A DNA stretch of 64,000 nucleotides from an uncultured Prevotellaceae bacterium. Lineage in GTDB: Bacteria > Bacteroidota > Bacteroidia > Bacteroidales > Bacteroidaceae. Shown here one piece after another: positions 1 to 6,757 of the stretch. The stretch's first letter is position 1; every line of letters begins with the position of its first letter. The notes below the pieces were generated by a model. It saw only the letters and a program-made list of their open reading frames with translations, was not told the DNA's origin and did no database searches. The position numbers and the translations under genes are program-made. Where the stretch lies: NCBI GenBank assembly GCA_900321965.1, contig ONYA01000001.1:1-64000 (forward strand), read 5' to 3'.

Positions 1-103
1 TTTTTATTTTAACACGAATGACCACAAATTGTCCATTAATTTTTGCTGCGCGCAGAGAAAAATCCTGAATTCCTTAGAACAAGGATGACAGGGAACAGGT
101 ACG
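1..103. repeat. Intergenic repeat block A, copy 1
   Basis: An AT-rich block carrying the core CCATTAATTTTTGCTGCGCG-like word (GCTGCGCG at 45-52), followed by a stretch ending GGGAACAGGTACG. The stretch from about 31 to 93 recurs almost base for base at 3498-3570. Both copies lie just downstream of a PIN toxin gene that reads towards them, and each is followed by a short GGGTGGATRCTTAC word next to the toxin stop codon. It may be part of a unit duplicated together with the toxin modules. Confidence 0.8.
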
Positions 104-133
104 TGTTATATCTAAGGGGTGGATACTTACAGT

Positions 134-586
134 TTACAAGTATCTGTCAATAAAAGAGACTGGTGTCACAACAGTCAAAGGAGCACTGGCAGCATAACGT
201 GAGAAATGCTTGTCATTGATAGTTAGCAACACATCGCATCCCATACCTTCTGCTACATGAGCCTGATAGCTGTCTTCCAAATCATCGAAGAGAGCATCAT
301 TGACACCATCATACATACTTTTGGGGTGTTGTCCGGCCAGTTTGAAAGTACCAAGCACTCCATTCAGAATGTATCTGAGTCGGGCTATTCGTCCTGACTT
401 GTCTAATGTCTTATCCGTCTTCAAGTAAATCTCCGTCAGATAAGTTATGGTATAGAATGACCCAATAGAAATAAACAATTCATCGCCATTACTAATTGCA
501 TGGGCAATGATACGCCTAACTTCTTCTACCTGTTTTCGTTCTTGAAGAAACTCCAACACGATGTTCGTATCACAGAAAATGGTCAT
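134..586 (-). CDS. PIN-domain toxin (VapC-like ribonuclease)
   Basis: A 150-residue protein, the normal size of a single PIN domain. The N-terminus MTIFCDTNIVLEF has the first acidic residue (D6) and the N8 of PIN active sites. A DDLEDSYQA stretch near residues 100-108 and CDVLLTIND near 118 supply further acidic residues of the metal site. The family cleaves RNA, and toxins of this type are held inactive by a co-expressed antitoxin. The start overlaps the end of the upstream 85-residue gene by 4 bases (ATGA type), so the pair is translationally coupled. The target RNA cannot be told from sequence. A second, divergent copy of the module lies at 3623-4396. Confidence 0.85.
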   Translation of the reverse strand: MTIFCDTNIVLEFLQERKQVEEVRRIIAHAISNGDELFISIGSFYTITYLTEIYLKTDKTLDKSGRIARLRYILNGVLGTFKLAGQHPKSMYDGVNDALFDDLEDSYQAHVAEGMGCDVLLTINDKHFSRYAASAPLTVVTPVSFIDRYL

Positions 587-840
587 ATGTCGTATTTTTC
601 CTGAAGATACTCATCCAACAGCTGGCGATCGGCAACATGGCTTCCGCAGCCTTTGAGTATGCCCTGCATATCCAAGAATGAAGGAGCCTCTGTCGTTGCT
701 GTTTCAGCCTTCTCGAATTTTCGCTGCATCAACACATAAAGCTCTTTCTGAACTCCCTCGTCAGTTGTCTGAATGAGATTCCAAAAAGACTGTAACTGAA
801 CCATCTGATTAGGTCTTAATGCTGTTGCCATAGTCATCAT
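583..840 (-). CDS. Putative antitoxin partner of PIN toxin
   Basis: An 85-residue protein with no recognised DNA-binding motif. It is predicted to be mostly helical, with a conserved-looking Q-L-Q-S-F-W-N-L-I segment near residues 15-23 and an acidic tail. It sits immediately upstream of the PIN gene with a 4-base overlap, where the antitoxin of a type II module is expected. It is probably the second gene of a three-gene operon with the 39-residue reading frame at 865-984. The antitoxin role is inferred from position and size only. The two codons at the start (Met-Met) leave the start ambiguous by one codon. Confidence 0.6.
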   Translation of the reverse strand: MMTMATALRPNQMVQLQSFWNLIQTTDEGVQKELYVLMQRKFEKAETATTEAPSFLDMQGILKGCGSHVADRQLLDEYLQEKYDI

Positions 841-864
841 AAATTAATTATACCGATGCAAAGA

Positions 865-984
865 TTAATCCACGGGATGGCGAAGCTTACCATTGGGCAT
901 CTTCACTGTGCGCTCCCTACGAACAAGCCTAAGTCCTTCATTCGTCGTAATCAGCGTTTCTTTCGTACCTACATTATTTCCCAT
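865..984 (-). CDS. Small 39-residue protein at head of PIN operon
   Basis: ATG at 984 to TAA at 865, 39 codons, beginning MGNNVGTKETLITTNEGLRL and ending with the basic segment KMPNGKLRHPVD. It lies 24 bases upstream of the putative antitoxin gene, and a clear TATTTTTG promoter box (minus strand, 1015-1022) lies 30 bases before its start, so it would be the first product of the operon. The reading frame is intact and mixed in composition, unlike a random frame in AT-rich DNA. It may be a small DNA-binding or leader protein. No family recognised. Confidence 0.45.
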   Translation of the reverse strand: MGNNVGTKETLITTNEGLRLVRRERTVKMPNGKLRHPVD

Positions 985-1014
985 ATCTGCTTATATATCG
1001 CGTATAATCCGCTG

Positions 1015-1022
1015 CAAAAATA
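1015..1022 (-). promoter_or_regulatory. Bacteroidota -7 box for the PIN operon
   Basis: Minus-strand TATTTTTG followed by CAGC, matching the TAnnTTTG promoter box of Bacteroidota, 30 bases upstream of the 39-residue gene. Confidence 0.55.
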
Positions 1023-1117
1023 CAATTTATCTTTGAAACCTGCAAATATTTTAAGGTTTTTCTATCATTACCATGACAAGGGACTGATACGTGTCATATG
1101 TAGAAGATTGTATGGTT

Positions 1118-1350
1118 GCTGCGCTCAAAATCTTTCAAAATCTTATTCAAAATCTTTCTGTTGGTGATTCCTCTTGTCAGATTTTCATTCAGATTTTTGT
1201 GAGATTTTGAGGCCGATAGGCCGACCAGTCATCATGTTCTTGGTCGCTTCGCTCAAAATCTTTCAAAATCTTATTCAAAATTATACAGAAGCGTATTTTT
1301 TATTTTAACACGAATGACCACAAATTTTCCATTAATTTTTGCTGCGCGTA
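1118..1350. repeat. Long direct repeat B, copy 1
   Basis: Begins GCTGCGCTCAAAATC, contains an 11-bp tandem (TCAAAATCTTT-like, three units), a TCTTGTCAGATTTT stretch, GAGGCCGATAGGCCGACC, a second TCAAAATC tandem, and ends in the GCTGCGCG core at 1341-1348. Almost the same string, in the same orientation, is found at 3170-3435. The two copies bracket the broken ATPase/nuclease gene. No gene was seen in 1023-1473 on either strand. Confidence 0.85.
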
Positions 1351-1473
1351 GCAAATTCTTGGTCGAACCAAGCGGCAAAGCCGAGCGAGTGTAATTAGTG
1401 AAATTCGTAGTTCATTATAATGTAATCTTTGTCGTCTGTCGGTTCAAAATCTTTTTAATCTTCTAATCTTTGT

Positions 1474-1496
1474 TCATTATCAATTGTCAATTGTTC
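1474..1496. repeat. 7-bp-periodic repeat at gene 3' end
   Basis: Units TTATCAA, TTGTCAA, TTGTTCT in tandem, the complement of the AATTGAC/AATTGAT units found before purD. The stop codon of the ATPase/nuclease gene reading from the right (AAT TGA) falls inside the repeat, so the last codons of that protein are repeat-derived. Confidence 0.7.
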
Positions 1497-2981
1497 TCGA
1501 TGACGCAGCTGTGTGTCTTGGTCTTCGGGTCGTAGCTGATGCCCACGAGCAGCAGGTTGTCAGCATACTCCGCCACCTTGGCCGGGTAGTTCTTCTGCCG
1601 AATCTGGCTGAGGGCAGTATCGACAGCACTGCCGTACTTCAGTTCGACGACGATGGCAGGCGAACTGACGTTCTTCCGAGGTATCAGCACCAGGTCGGCG
1701 AAGCCTTTTCCCGATGCGTATTCCCTGTGGACGACATAGTCGTTACGGGCGTAGTAGTAGGCCAGGCTGATGACGCAGGCTAGCGAGTTCTCGTTGTTGT
1801 AGCTGAGGATGCTCGTGTTCTCGTCGTGAACGGCTTCGATGGCCTTGGCAACAGCCTCGGCGTTGCCGTCGAGTGTGTCGTTCTCCCGCCACTTCCATAT
1901 TCGGCACGTAGCACACCCTGTGCTCACGGTCGTAACTCAGGTAGCCTAAATGAATAAGCACCGTCAGCACGTCGTCACGGCTGTTCACCACCGCCAAGTC
2001 ATTTTGGAAACCGCTGGTGTTGACAGTACACCGCCCGCCAGCGAGCATCAAGATAATGTCGTCCTTCAGTCCCTCATAGTTCATATTGATATACGAGGAA
2101 ATGGCATCAACCGCTCCTGTGCGTCCCCAATAGCTTTCACACCAGTGTTCTCTGACAGCCGTCATCACTGAGTTGGGATTGAAAATAGACCGTTCATTTC
2201 CTATCTGGTATCCGTCATACCACTTCTCCAGTTCGTCATAGTCCATACCGTTATTAGCCGCTATGACCTTGACTTCGGCTTTTGTGAATCCGAAAAAGCC
2301 TGCCATGCCACCCGGCTTCACCATAGAATACTCTTGGAAGTTATTCAGTGCCGACTCTGTTTTATATTTCTTGATGGGCAGAATACCCGTCATATACACC
2401 CCGGCAAAGGCATCAATAGCCGACACGTCCTTGAACATCCGACGCAGCCAGTTCACATAGCGGTCCATCGGCTTCGTGTCGGGAGCGAACTCACGGCAGA
2501 TGGCATCCCACTCGTCGATGATGAAGATGAAGCGCTGGCCTGTGGCTGCTGCTATCTCAGTGAGATAGTCCATCAGGTCGTAACCTTCCTGACGCTCCAC
2601 CTGCGGATAGGCTTTCAGGATGTCCGTCACCACCCGTTCCTCCATCCTGTCTACAATGTCGTCATCCTTGTAGCGTGTCACAAAACTGGTCATATCCAGG
2701 TAGATGACAGGGTATTTGTTCAGGTGCTTCTCAAACGACGCATCGCCGGCAATCTTCAGGTCGGCGAACAGACTGCGTGAGTCACACGAACAGTCGTAGT
2801 AGGCGGCCAGCATCTTCGCCGCCATCGACTTGCCGAAGCGGCGGCAACGCGATACGCAGGTAAAACGTTGTTCGGTAAACAGCGTGCTGTTCACCACGCT
2901 TATCAGCCCTGTCTTGTCCACATACTCGCTGTTGCGCGAGCTGCGGAATCCTTCGTTACCTTTATTGATATATATACCCAT
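1487..2981 (-). pseudogene. AAA-ATPase-like / PD-(D/E)XK nuclease protein, frameshifted
   Basis: A gene of the AAA-ATPase-like plus C-terminal PD-(D/E)XK (DUF1703-type) architecture that is abundant in Bacteroidales. The N-terminal part from ATG at 2981 (MGIYINKGNEGF) has an FGKSMAAKM nucleotide-binding segment and an FIFIIDEWDAI Walker B. After VCYVPNMEVAGE (about 1890) the frame is lost. The remaining domain continues in another frame from about 1890 to the stop at 1487, with EYASGKGFADLVLIPRK and AIVVELKYGS as the nuclease-like core. Joined, the two parts make the usual ~500-residue protein, so a single indel near 1880-1895 breaks it. A sequencing error cannot be excluded. The family function is uncertain; it is often carried on mobile or repeat-rich DNA. 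Confidence 0.8.
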
Positions 2982-3169
2982 AGGAATGATTGTCTTGTCT
3001 GCAATGATGCGGCAAAGTTACACAAAAATTTACTATTCTGAAAGAAATTACGGGAAATAATTCGCGCTGGCGGAAATGTTTCTTGTCAGGGCATCGTCTT
3101 TTGGGAAACGAATGGCCGTCATTTATCGTAATTTGTTGTAATTTGTTTCGGAAAAGAATTCATGGGTCG

Positions 3170-3435
3170 CTGCGCTCAAAATCTTTCAAAATCTTATTCA
3201 AAATCTTTCTGTTGGTGAGTCCTCTTGTCAGATTTTTATTCAGATTTTTGTGAGATTTTGAGGCCGATAGGCCGACCCGTCATCATGCGCTTGGTCGCTG
3301 CACTCAAAATTCTTGCTCTGGCAAGCGTCTCCTTCGTCGCCGAGCGATAAGAAAATTTATTTCAAAATTATACAGAAGCGTATTTTTTATTTTAACACGA
3401 ATGACCACAAATTATCCATTAATTTTTGCTGCGCG
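3170..3435. repeat. Long direct repeat B, copy 2
   Basis: Same orientation and order of sub-blocks as copy 1 at 1118-1350. It has an extra ~50-base stretch (about 3309-3360, CTCTGGCAAGCG...GATAAG) between the second TCAAAATC word and the TATACAGAAGCG block. It ends at the GCTGCGCG core (3428-3435). The spacer between 2982 and 3169 has no gene that I can see. Confidence 0.85.
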
Positions 3436-3475
3436 TACATTTATGACAAATTCGCGGACATTCGTGTTTTATATA

Positions 3476-3570
3476 TAAACATAAATTACCACGAATTATC
3501 CATTAATTTTTGCTGCGCGCAGAGAAAAATCCTGAATTCCTTAGAACAAGGATGACAGGGAACAGGTACG
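3476..3570. repeat. Intergenic repeat block A, copy 2
   Basis: GCTGCGCG core at 3512-3519 followed by the GAGAAAAATCCTGAATTCC...GGGAACAGGTACG string of copy 1. It lies directly downstream of the second PIN gene, as copy 1 does for the first. A related, shorter form (core at 5228-5235) lies before the capsule operon. Confidence 0.8.
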
Positions 3571-3622
3571 GACTTTATTGATTGCAGCGGACGCAACGGA
3601 CGGACGCGGAAAGGGTGGATGC

Positions 3623-4090
3623 TTACTTTCTTTTTCCGCCCCATGGAATTCTTTCAAGGAATTGCTGGGGTGTAAGTACGCGAATAGAAGAATGCTCTTC
3701 TACATGGTAATCTGATGTATTGAAAGAGAGCAAAAAATCACAACCCACTTTCTGTGCCACTTTACACTGGCAACTATCTTCAAGGTCTTTGTATTTCTGG
3801 TCAGAAACGCCTCGTAGCAAGGATTCTTTGTCATGTTCAGCGACATCAAATAGTAGCAAGATTTGCTGCATAACAGCTCGGAGATTCCTAATACACTCTT
3901 CACCAACCAACTCCTGCTCCTTCCGAAGGTATTTCAAAACAACATAAAGTATCGTATAGAAAGCACCAACAGACATAAACATTTGGATTCCATTCTGCCG
4001 CAACTCCATCAGAAGTCTTTCTGCTGTAGCATACTCCTCACGGTGCATGAAATATTCGAGAATGATATTGGTGTCAATAAAAACTTTCAT
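3623..4090 (-). CDS. PIN-domain toxin (VapC-like), second copy
   Basis: 155 residues, N-terminus MKVFIDTNIILEYF with D6 and N8 of the PIN active site, then YKDLEDSCQCKVAQ near residue 105 and CDFLLSFNTSDY near 120, in the same order as the toxin at 134-586. The two are clearly homologous but divergent, so not a recent duplication. The upstream partner at 4097-4396 ends 6 bases before this start. The C-terminus (GGKRK) is basic. Role as for the first module: an RNA-cleaving toxin controlled by its neighbour. Confidence 0.85.
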   Translation of the reverse strand: MKVFIDTNIILEYFMHREEYATAERLLMELRQNGIQMFMSVGAFYTILYVVLKYLRKEQELVGEECIRNLRAVMQQILLLFDVAEHDKESLLRGVSDQKYKDLEDSCQCKVAQKVGCDFLLSFNTSDYHVEEHSSIRVLTPQQFLERIPWGGKRK

Positions 4091-4096
4091 AACTTC

Positions 4097-4396
4097 TCAA
4101 ATACCATACTTATCAAACAAAGCCTCATCCAAGAGTTCTTCTACACTGCTTTTGGAGTTTGCCATAAAACCACCCAACCTAAAGAAACCATCGGGATTAT
4201 TCTCAAATCCCTTCAACCTCTCTATAACACTATCATCTTTCCTCTTGATTTGGGAAGCCTCAAACTTATTAGCGTATTCAACGAGTGCTTTCCGCAATTG
4301 CTGTTCAATCCACAACTGCATGGCATTAGCTCCATTAAAATGGGGTCTTACCCGCTCCAGCACAGCATCATCAATTCTTACATTATATGTACACAT
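4097..4396 (-). CDS. Putative antitoxin of second PIN module
   Basis: 99 residues from ATG at 4396 (MCTYNVRIDDAVLERVRPHF). An upstream ATG at 4453 would extend it, but the chosen start aligns with the start of the 69-residue antitoxin at 4801-5010 (MCTINIKVDEERLRKVMPEL). Both share an N-terminal beta-strand plus helix, with N-x-x-x-A-x-x-L-W-I, which fits a ribbon-helix-helix-like DNA-binding fold. The C-terminal half (EELLDEALFDKYGI) probably binds the toxin. The same N-terminal module is thus paired with two different toxin families in adjacent operons. Confidence 0.65.
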   Translation of the reverse strand: MCTYNVRIDDAVLERVRPHFNGANAMQLWIEQQLRKALVEYANKFEASQIKRKDDSVIERLKGFENNPDGFFRLGGFMANSKSSVEELLDEALFDKYGI

Positions 4397-4513
4397 ATAT
4401 CTTCTATGTTTATAATTCCGCCACAAATTTACGAATAAATTCCGAACCTCCAAAACTTTCCGTCACTTTTTGCAGCGGACTTTACGGACGGAGTTCTAAA
4501 GAAAGGAACTGAC

Positions 4514-4804
4514 TCATTCATGCATATTTTGAGCATGACAGGCATCAACGACTGTTATAGTATCTCCATCAATCCTATATGCAAAATACCACTTATCTGT
4601 ATTTGCCATGTTATATCCTTTCCATCTGGGAATTATAGGGACACGTCTTAATAGGCTTTTCTCAATCTGATAGATAGAGTCGAATGCATCATCCGCATTC
4701 TTATGCATTTGTTCCTCAGAATACGTATGCTTGTATTTTCTTGATACGTTACGATAGAACGTATTTATCTTTTGTACACAACGCTTCTTAATGACGTACT
4801 TCAT
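4514..4804 (-). CDS. RelE/ParE-like toxin
   Basis: 96 residues, basic N-terminal helices (KKRCVQKINTFYRNVSRKYK), a central RRVPIIPRWKGY strand region and a C-terminal KWYFAYRIDGDTITVVDACHAQ hairpin, which is the strand pattern of RelE/ParE-fold toxins. Length is typical. It starts 4 bases inside the end of the antitoxin gene at 4801-5010 (overlap ATGA type). Whether it cuts mRNA on the ribosome or poisons gyrase cannot be told. Confidence 0.7.
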   Translation of the reverse strand: MKYVIKKRCVQKINTFYRNVSRKYKHTYSEEQMHKNADDAFDSIYQIEKSLLRRVPIIPRWKGYNMANTDKWYFAYRIDGDTITVVDACHAQNMHE

Positions 4805-5010
4805 ATAAGAGCATATTCCTTACGAATCGTCTCATGAATCAGTGCCCGAGCCTCCTCAATATCCACCGTTTCCTCGTTTTCGTCATCTATCTCTTTGATA
4901 CGAAAATCTATTAACTGCTGAATCCATAGTCGGATGGCAGTAGTGGTGTTTAGTTCGGGCATCACTTTACGAAGACGTTCCTCATCCACCTTAATATTTA
5001 TTGTACACAT
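4801..5010 (-). CDS. Ribbon-helix-helix-like antitoxin
   Basis: 69 residues, start MCTINIKVDEERLRKVMP, then TTTAIRLWIQQLIDF, like the N-terminus of the antitoxin at 4097-4396. The C-terminus (EEARALIHETIRKEYALI) is acidic, then amphipathic, as expected for a toxin-wrapping tail. First gene of a two-gene operon driven by the TAACTTTG box at 5033-5040. Confidence 0.7.
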   Translation of the reverse strand: MCTINIKVDEERLRKVMPELNTTTAIRLWIQQLIDFRIKEIDDENEETVDIEEARALIHETIRKEYALI

Positions 5011-5032
5011 ATCGCTATTCTTTATTTGACTG

Positions 5033-5040
5033 CAAAGTTA
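5033..5040 (-). promoter_or_regulatory. -7 box for the RelE-type module
   Basis: Minus-strand TAACTTTG followed by CAG, 22 bases before the antitoxin start. Confidence 0.65.
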
Positions 5041-5049
5041 CGAACTATT

Positions 5050-5305
5050 TCTGAAAGTTCCAAATAATTTAAGGCTTTTCTGTCATTACTATGACTAGAC
5101 CATGACACGGACTTTCACGGACTTTATTGTCACACGGATGACACAGATTACACGGATTGTTGACGGCAGCAGACTGTAGCGTCAGCGATTCTCAGAAACC
5201 ACCCCGTACATTTATGACAAAAATTTTGCTGCGCGTAAAATAAATCATGTACTCGTGTACTCCTGTCCAAAAAGTACTCTTGTACTCCTGTCAAAAGTAC
5301 TCCTG
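5050..5305. repeat. Mosaic intergenic repeats
   Basis: No gene seen. Contains GGACTTTCACGGACTTT, a CACGGATGACACAGATTACACGG stretch in ~9-10 base steps, a GCTGCGCG core at 5228-5235, and at about 5245-5305 a tandem of AGTACTC-TGT-type words (three to four near copies of AGTACTCCTGTCAAA). The tandem ends exactly at the stop codon of the 54-residue gene. Confidence 0.6.
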
Positions 5306-5470
5306 TCAAAGATAGAGGAGGATGACGGCGAGGATCATGAGGAGGGCGATGACGCAGAGGACGATCTTCAGCCACTTCTCGAACTGACGACGGAAGGTGA
5401 TGGAACGGAGGCTGCGCTCCCTGAACAGGGTGGCGTTGTCCTTATGGTGATGACGGTGATGATGGGTCAT
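5306..5470 (-). CDS. 54-residue His-rich single-pass membrane protein
   Basis: ATG at 5470, TGA at 5306. The protein starts MTHHHRHHHKDNATLF (six His in nine residues), continues with a basic linker (RERSLRSITFRRQFEKWLK) and ends in one hydrophobic helix of about 19 residues (IVLCVIALLMILAVILLYL). The basic side should stay in the cytoplasm. It begins 6 bases after the stop of the wza-like gene, so it is the last gene of the export operon and is probably translationally coupled. Possible roles: a small regulator or metal-sensing partner of the export complex. No family recognised. Confidence 0.6.
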   Translation of the reverse strand: MTHHHRHHHKDNATLFRERSLRSITFRRQFEKWLKIVLCVIALLMILAVILLYL

Positions 5471-5476
5471 TGGATG

Positions 5477-6283
5477 TTATTTCAGGATGGTGTAGAGCAG
5501 GGAGGCCAGGGAGATGAGGATGCTGGTGGAGGTGAGCCAGAGAGAGGTGGTCTGGCCGACGCTGGAGTTGCGGGCCTTCACCTTATTGGGTTCGACATAG
5601 AGGATGTCGTTCTGCTGAAGGTAATAGTAGGGGGAGTTGATGATGTCGGCATCGTTGAGGTTGAGGGTGTAGACGTCTTTCTTGCCGTTCTCATACTCAC
5701 GGATGAGCTTCACCTTGTCGCGGACACCATAGATGGTGAGGTCGCCGGCCTGTGCCAGGGCCTCGAAGATGTTGATCTTCTCATTGCCGACGGTGAACAT
5801 GCCGGGTCTGTTGACCTCGCCAAGGACAGAGATCTTGTAGTTGGACATGCGGACGGTGACGATGGGGTTCTCCTCGGCACTGAAGTAGCGCATGATCTTG
5901 TCGTGGATGAGCTTCTCGCAGGCCGACTTCGTCAGGCCGCCGACCTCCAAGGTGCCGACGACAGGGAACTCGATACAGCCGTGGTTGTCGACAAGATAGG
6001 TCTGGAGGGTCTGGCCGCCAGTGCTCAGTCTGGCCTTGCCATTGATACTGCTCATCTCGCTGGCTATCGTCAGGTTAAACGGTGCCGACGCCTCGGGATT
6101 GACGGTATTGACGGTGATGGTCAGGATGTCCTTCGGCATGATGCGGGCATCGTAGAGGTATGCGGAACGGGCGTAATCGACATTGTCGCTGTTCTGGATG
6201 TAAGCGACGTTCTTTGTGCTGCCGCAGGATGTGAGCAGCAGCAATGACAGGGCCACGAAGGCCAGGTGGAAAAGTTTTTTCAT
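5477..6283 (-). CDS. Polysaccharide export lipoprotein (Wza/OPX family)
   Basis: 268 residues. Lipoprotein signal MKKLFHLAFVALSLLLLTSCGS with the lipid-bearing Cys at about 20. Then the Poly_export domain (ARIMPKDILTITVNTVNPEA onward) and an SLBB-type segment (VTVRMSNYKISVLGEVNRPGMF), ending in a hydrophobic stretch (LTSTSILISLASLLYTIL). Proteins of this family form the outer-membrane/periplasmic channel for capsule or exopolysaccharide together with a Wzc-type inner-membrane kinase, here encoded two genes upstream. No glycosyltransferases are in the window, so the polymer is unknown. Confidence 0.88.
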   Translation of the reverse strand: MKKLFHLAFVALSLLLLTSCGSTKNVAYIQNSDNVDYARSAYLYDARIMPKDILTITVNTVNPEASAPFNLTIASEMSSINGKARLSTGGQTLQTYLVDNHGCIEFPVVGTLEVGGLTKSACEKLIHDKIMRYFSAEENPIVTVRMSNYKISVLGEVNRPGMFTVGNEKINIFEALAQAGDLTIYGVRDKVKLIREYENGKKDVYTLNLNDADIINSPYYYLQQNDILYVEPNKVKARNSSVGQTTSLWLTSTSILISLASLLYTILK

Positions 6284-6313
6284 TTTATTTTCAGTAATTA
6301 AAAAGTCAAGGAA

Positions 6314-6754
6314 TTAAAAGAAAGGCCACCAGTGCTTCTTATGACGGCGACGGGGGGCATCGTAGTCTGAGGCGCCAGCATAGGCCTCGTCGAGCAGATG
6401 ACGCCACTGCTTGCCGTGGGAGACCATGCGATAGATGGTGCCCCAGTCAGGGAGTCCGCCTATGTTGCGGTCGTCGATGAAGAGGTCGGCCTTGAGTTTG
6501 CGCGTGAAGTGAGGGTTGCCCTCGATGGTCTCCTCAGGATAGTCGCGGTTGACAGCATAGAACTCCACCCCGCGCTCACGACACCAGGCGACGGCGTCGT
6601 CGAGGAGCCGGCCCTCGCGACAGGTCCAGAGGACCAGACGATGGCGGTCGCGGATGAGCATCTTCAGCGTCTCGACGGCGAAGGGACGCTCCTGACCAAT
6701 CTCCGGATAGCGGTTCTCGACGATGGTGCCGTCGAAGTCGATAGCAATCACCAT
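6314..6754 (-). CDS. HAD-family hydrolase
   Basis: 146 residues. Starts MVIAIDFDGTIVE: the DxDGT motif with nucleophile D6 and D8. WTCREG near residue 44 fits motif II, and DLFIDDRNIGGLPDW near residues 91-105 holds the motif IV acids. The size fits small cap-less HAD phosphatases common in Bacteroidota. It lies between the Wzc-like and Wza-like genes with 3- and 30-base gaps, so it may act in polymer precursor metabolism or dephosphorylation. The tail (RRRHKKHWWPFF) is strongly basic/aromatic. Substrate unknown. Confidence 0.75.
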   Translation of the reverse strand: MVIAIDFDGTIVENRYPEIGQERPFAVETLKMLIRDRHRLVLWTCREGRLLDDAVAWCRERGVEFYAVNRDYPEETIEGNPHFTRKLKADLFIDDRNIGGLPDWGTIYRMVSHGKQWRHLLDEAYAGASDYDAPRRRHKKHWWPFF

Positions 6755-6757
6755 AGC

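Noticed and set aside
856-1167. 103-codon plus-strand frame in the gap after the PIN operon
   Set aside because: It runs across the opposite-strand promoter and 39-residue gene, and its tail is made of repeat sequence.
1-3570. Integron-like cassette array
   Set aside because: Repeats flank toxin modules, but they lack attC-type paired boxes and no integrase is in the window.
5255-6247. Long plus-strand open frame (330 codons) opposite the wza-like gene
   Set aside because: It lies antisense to a clear export lipoprotein and has the Asp/Gly/Val-rich composition of a complementary shadow.
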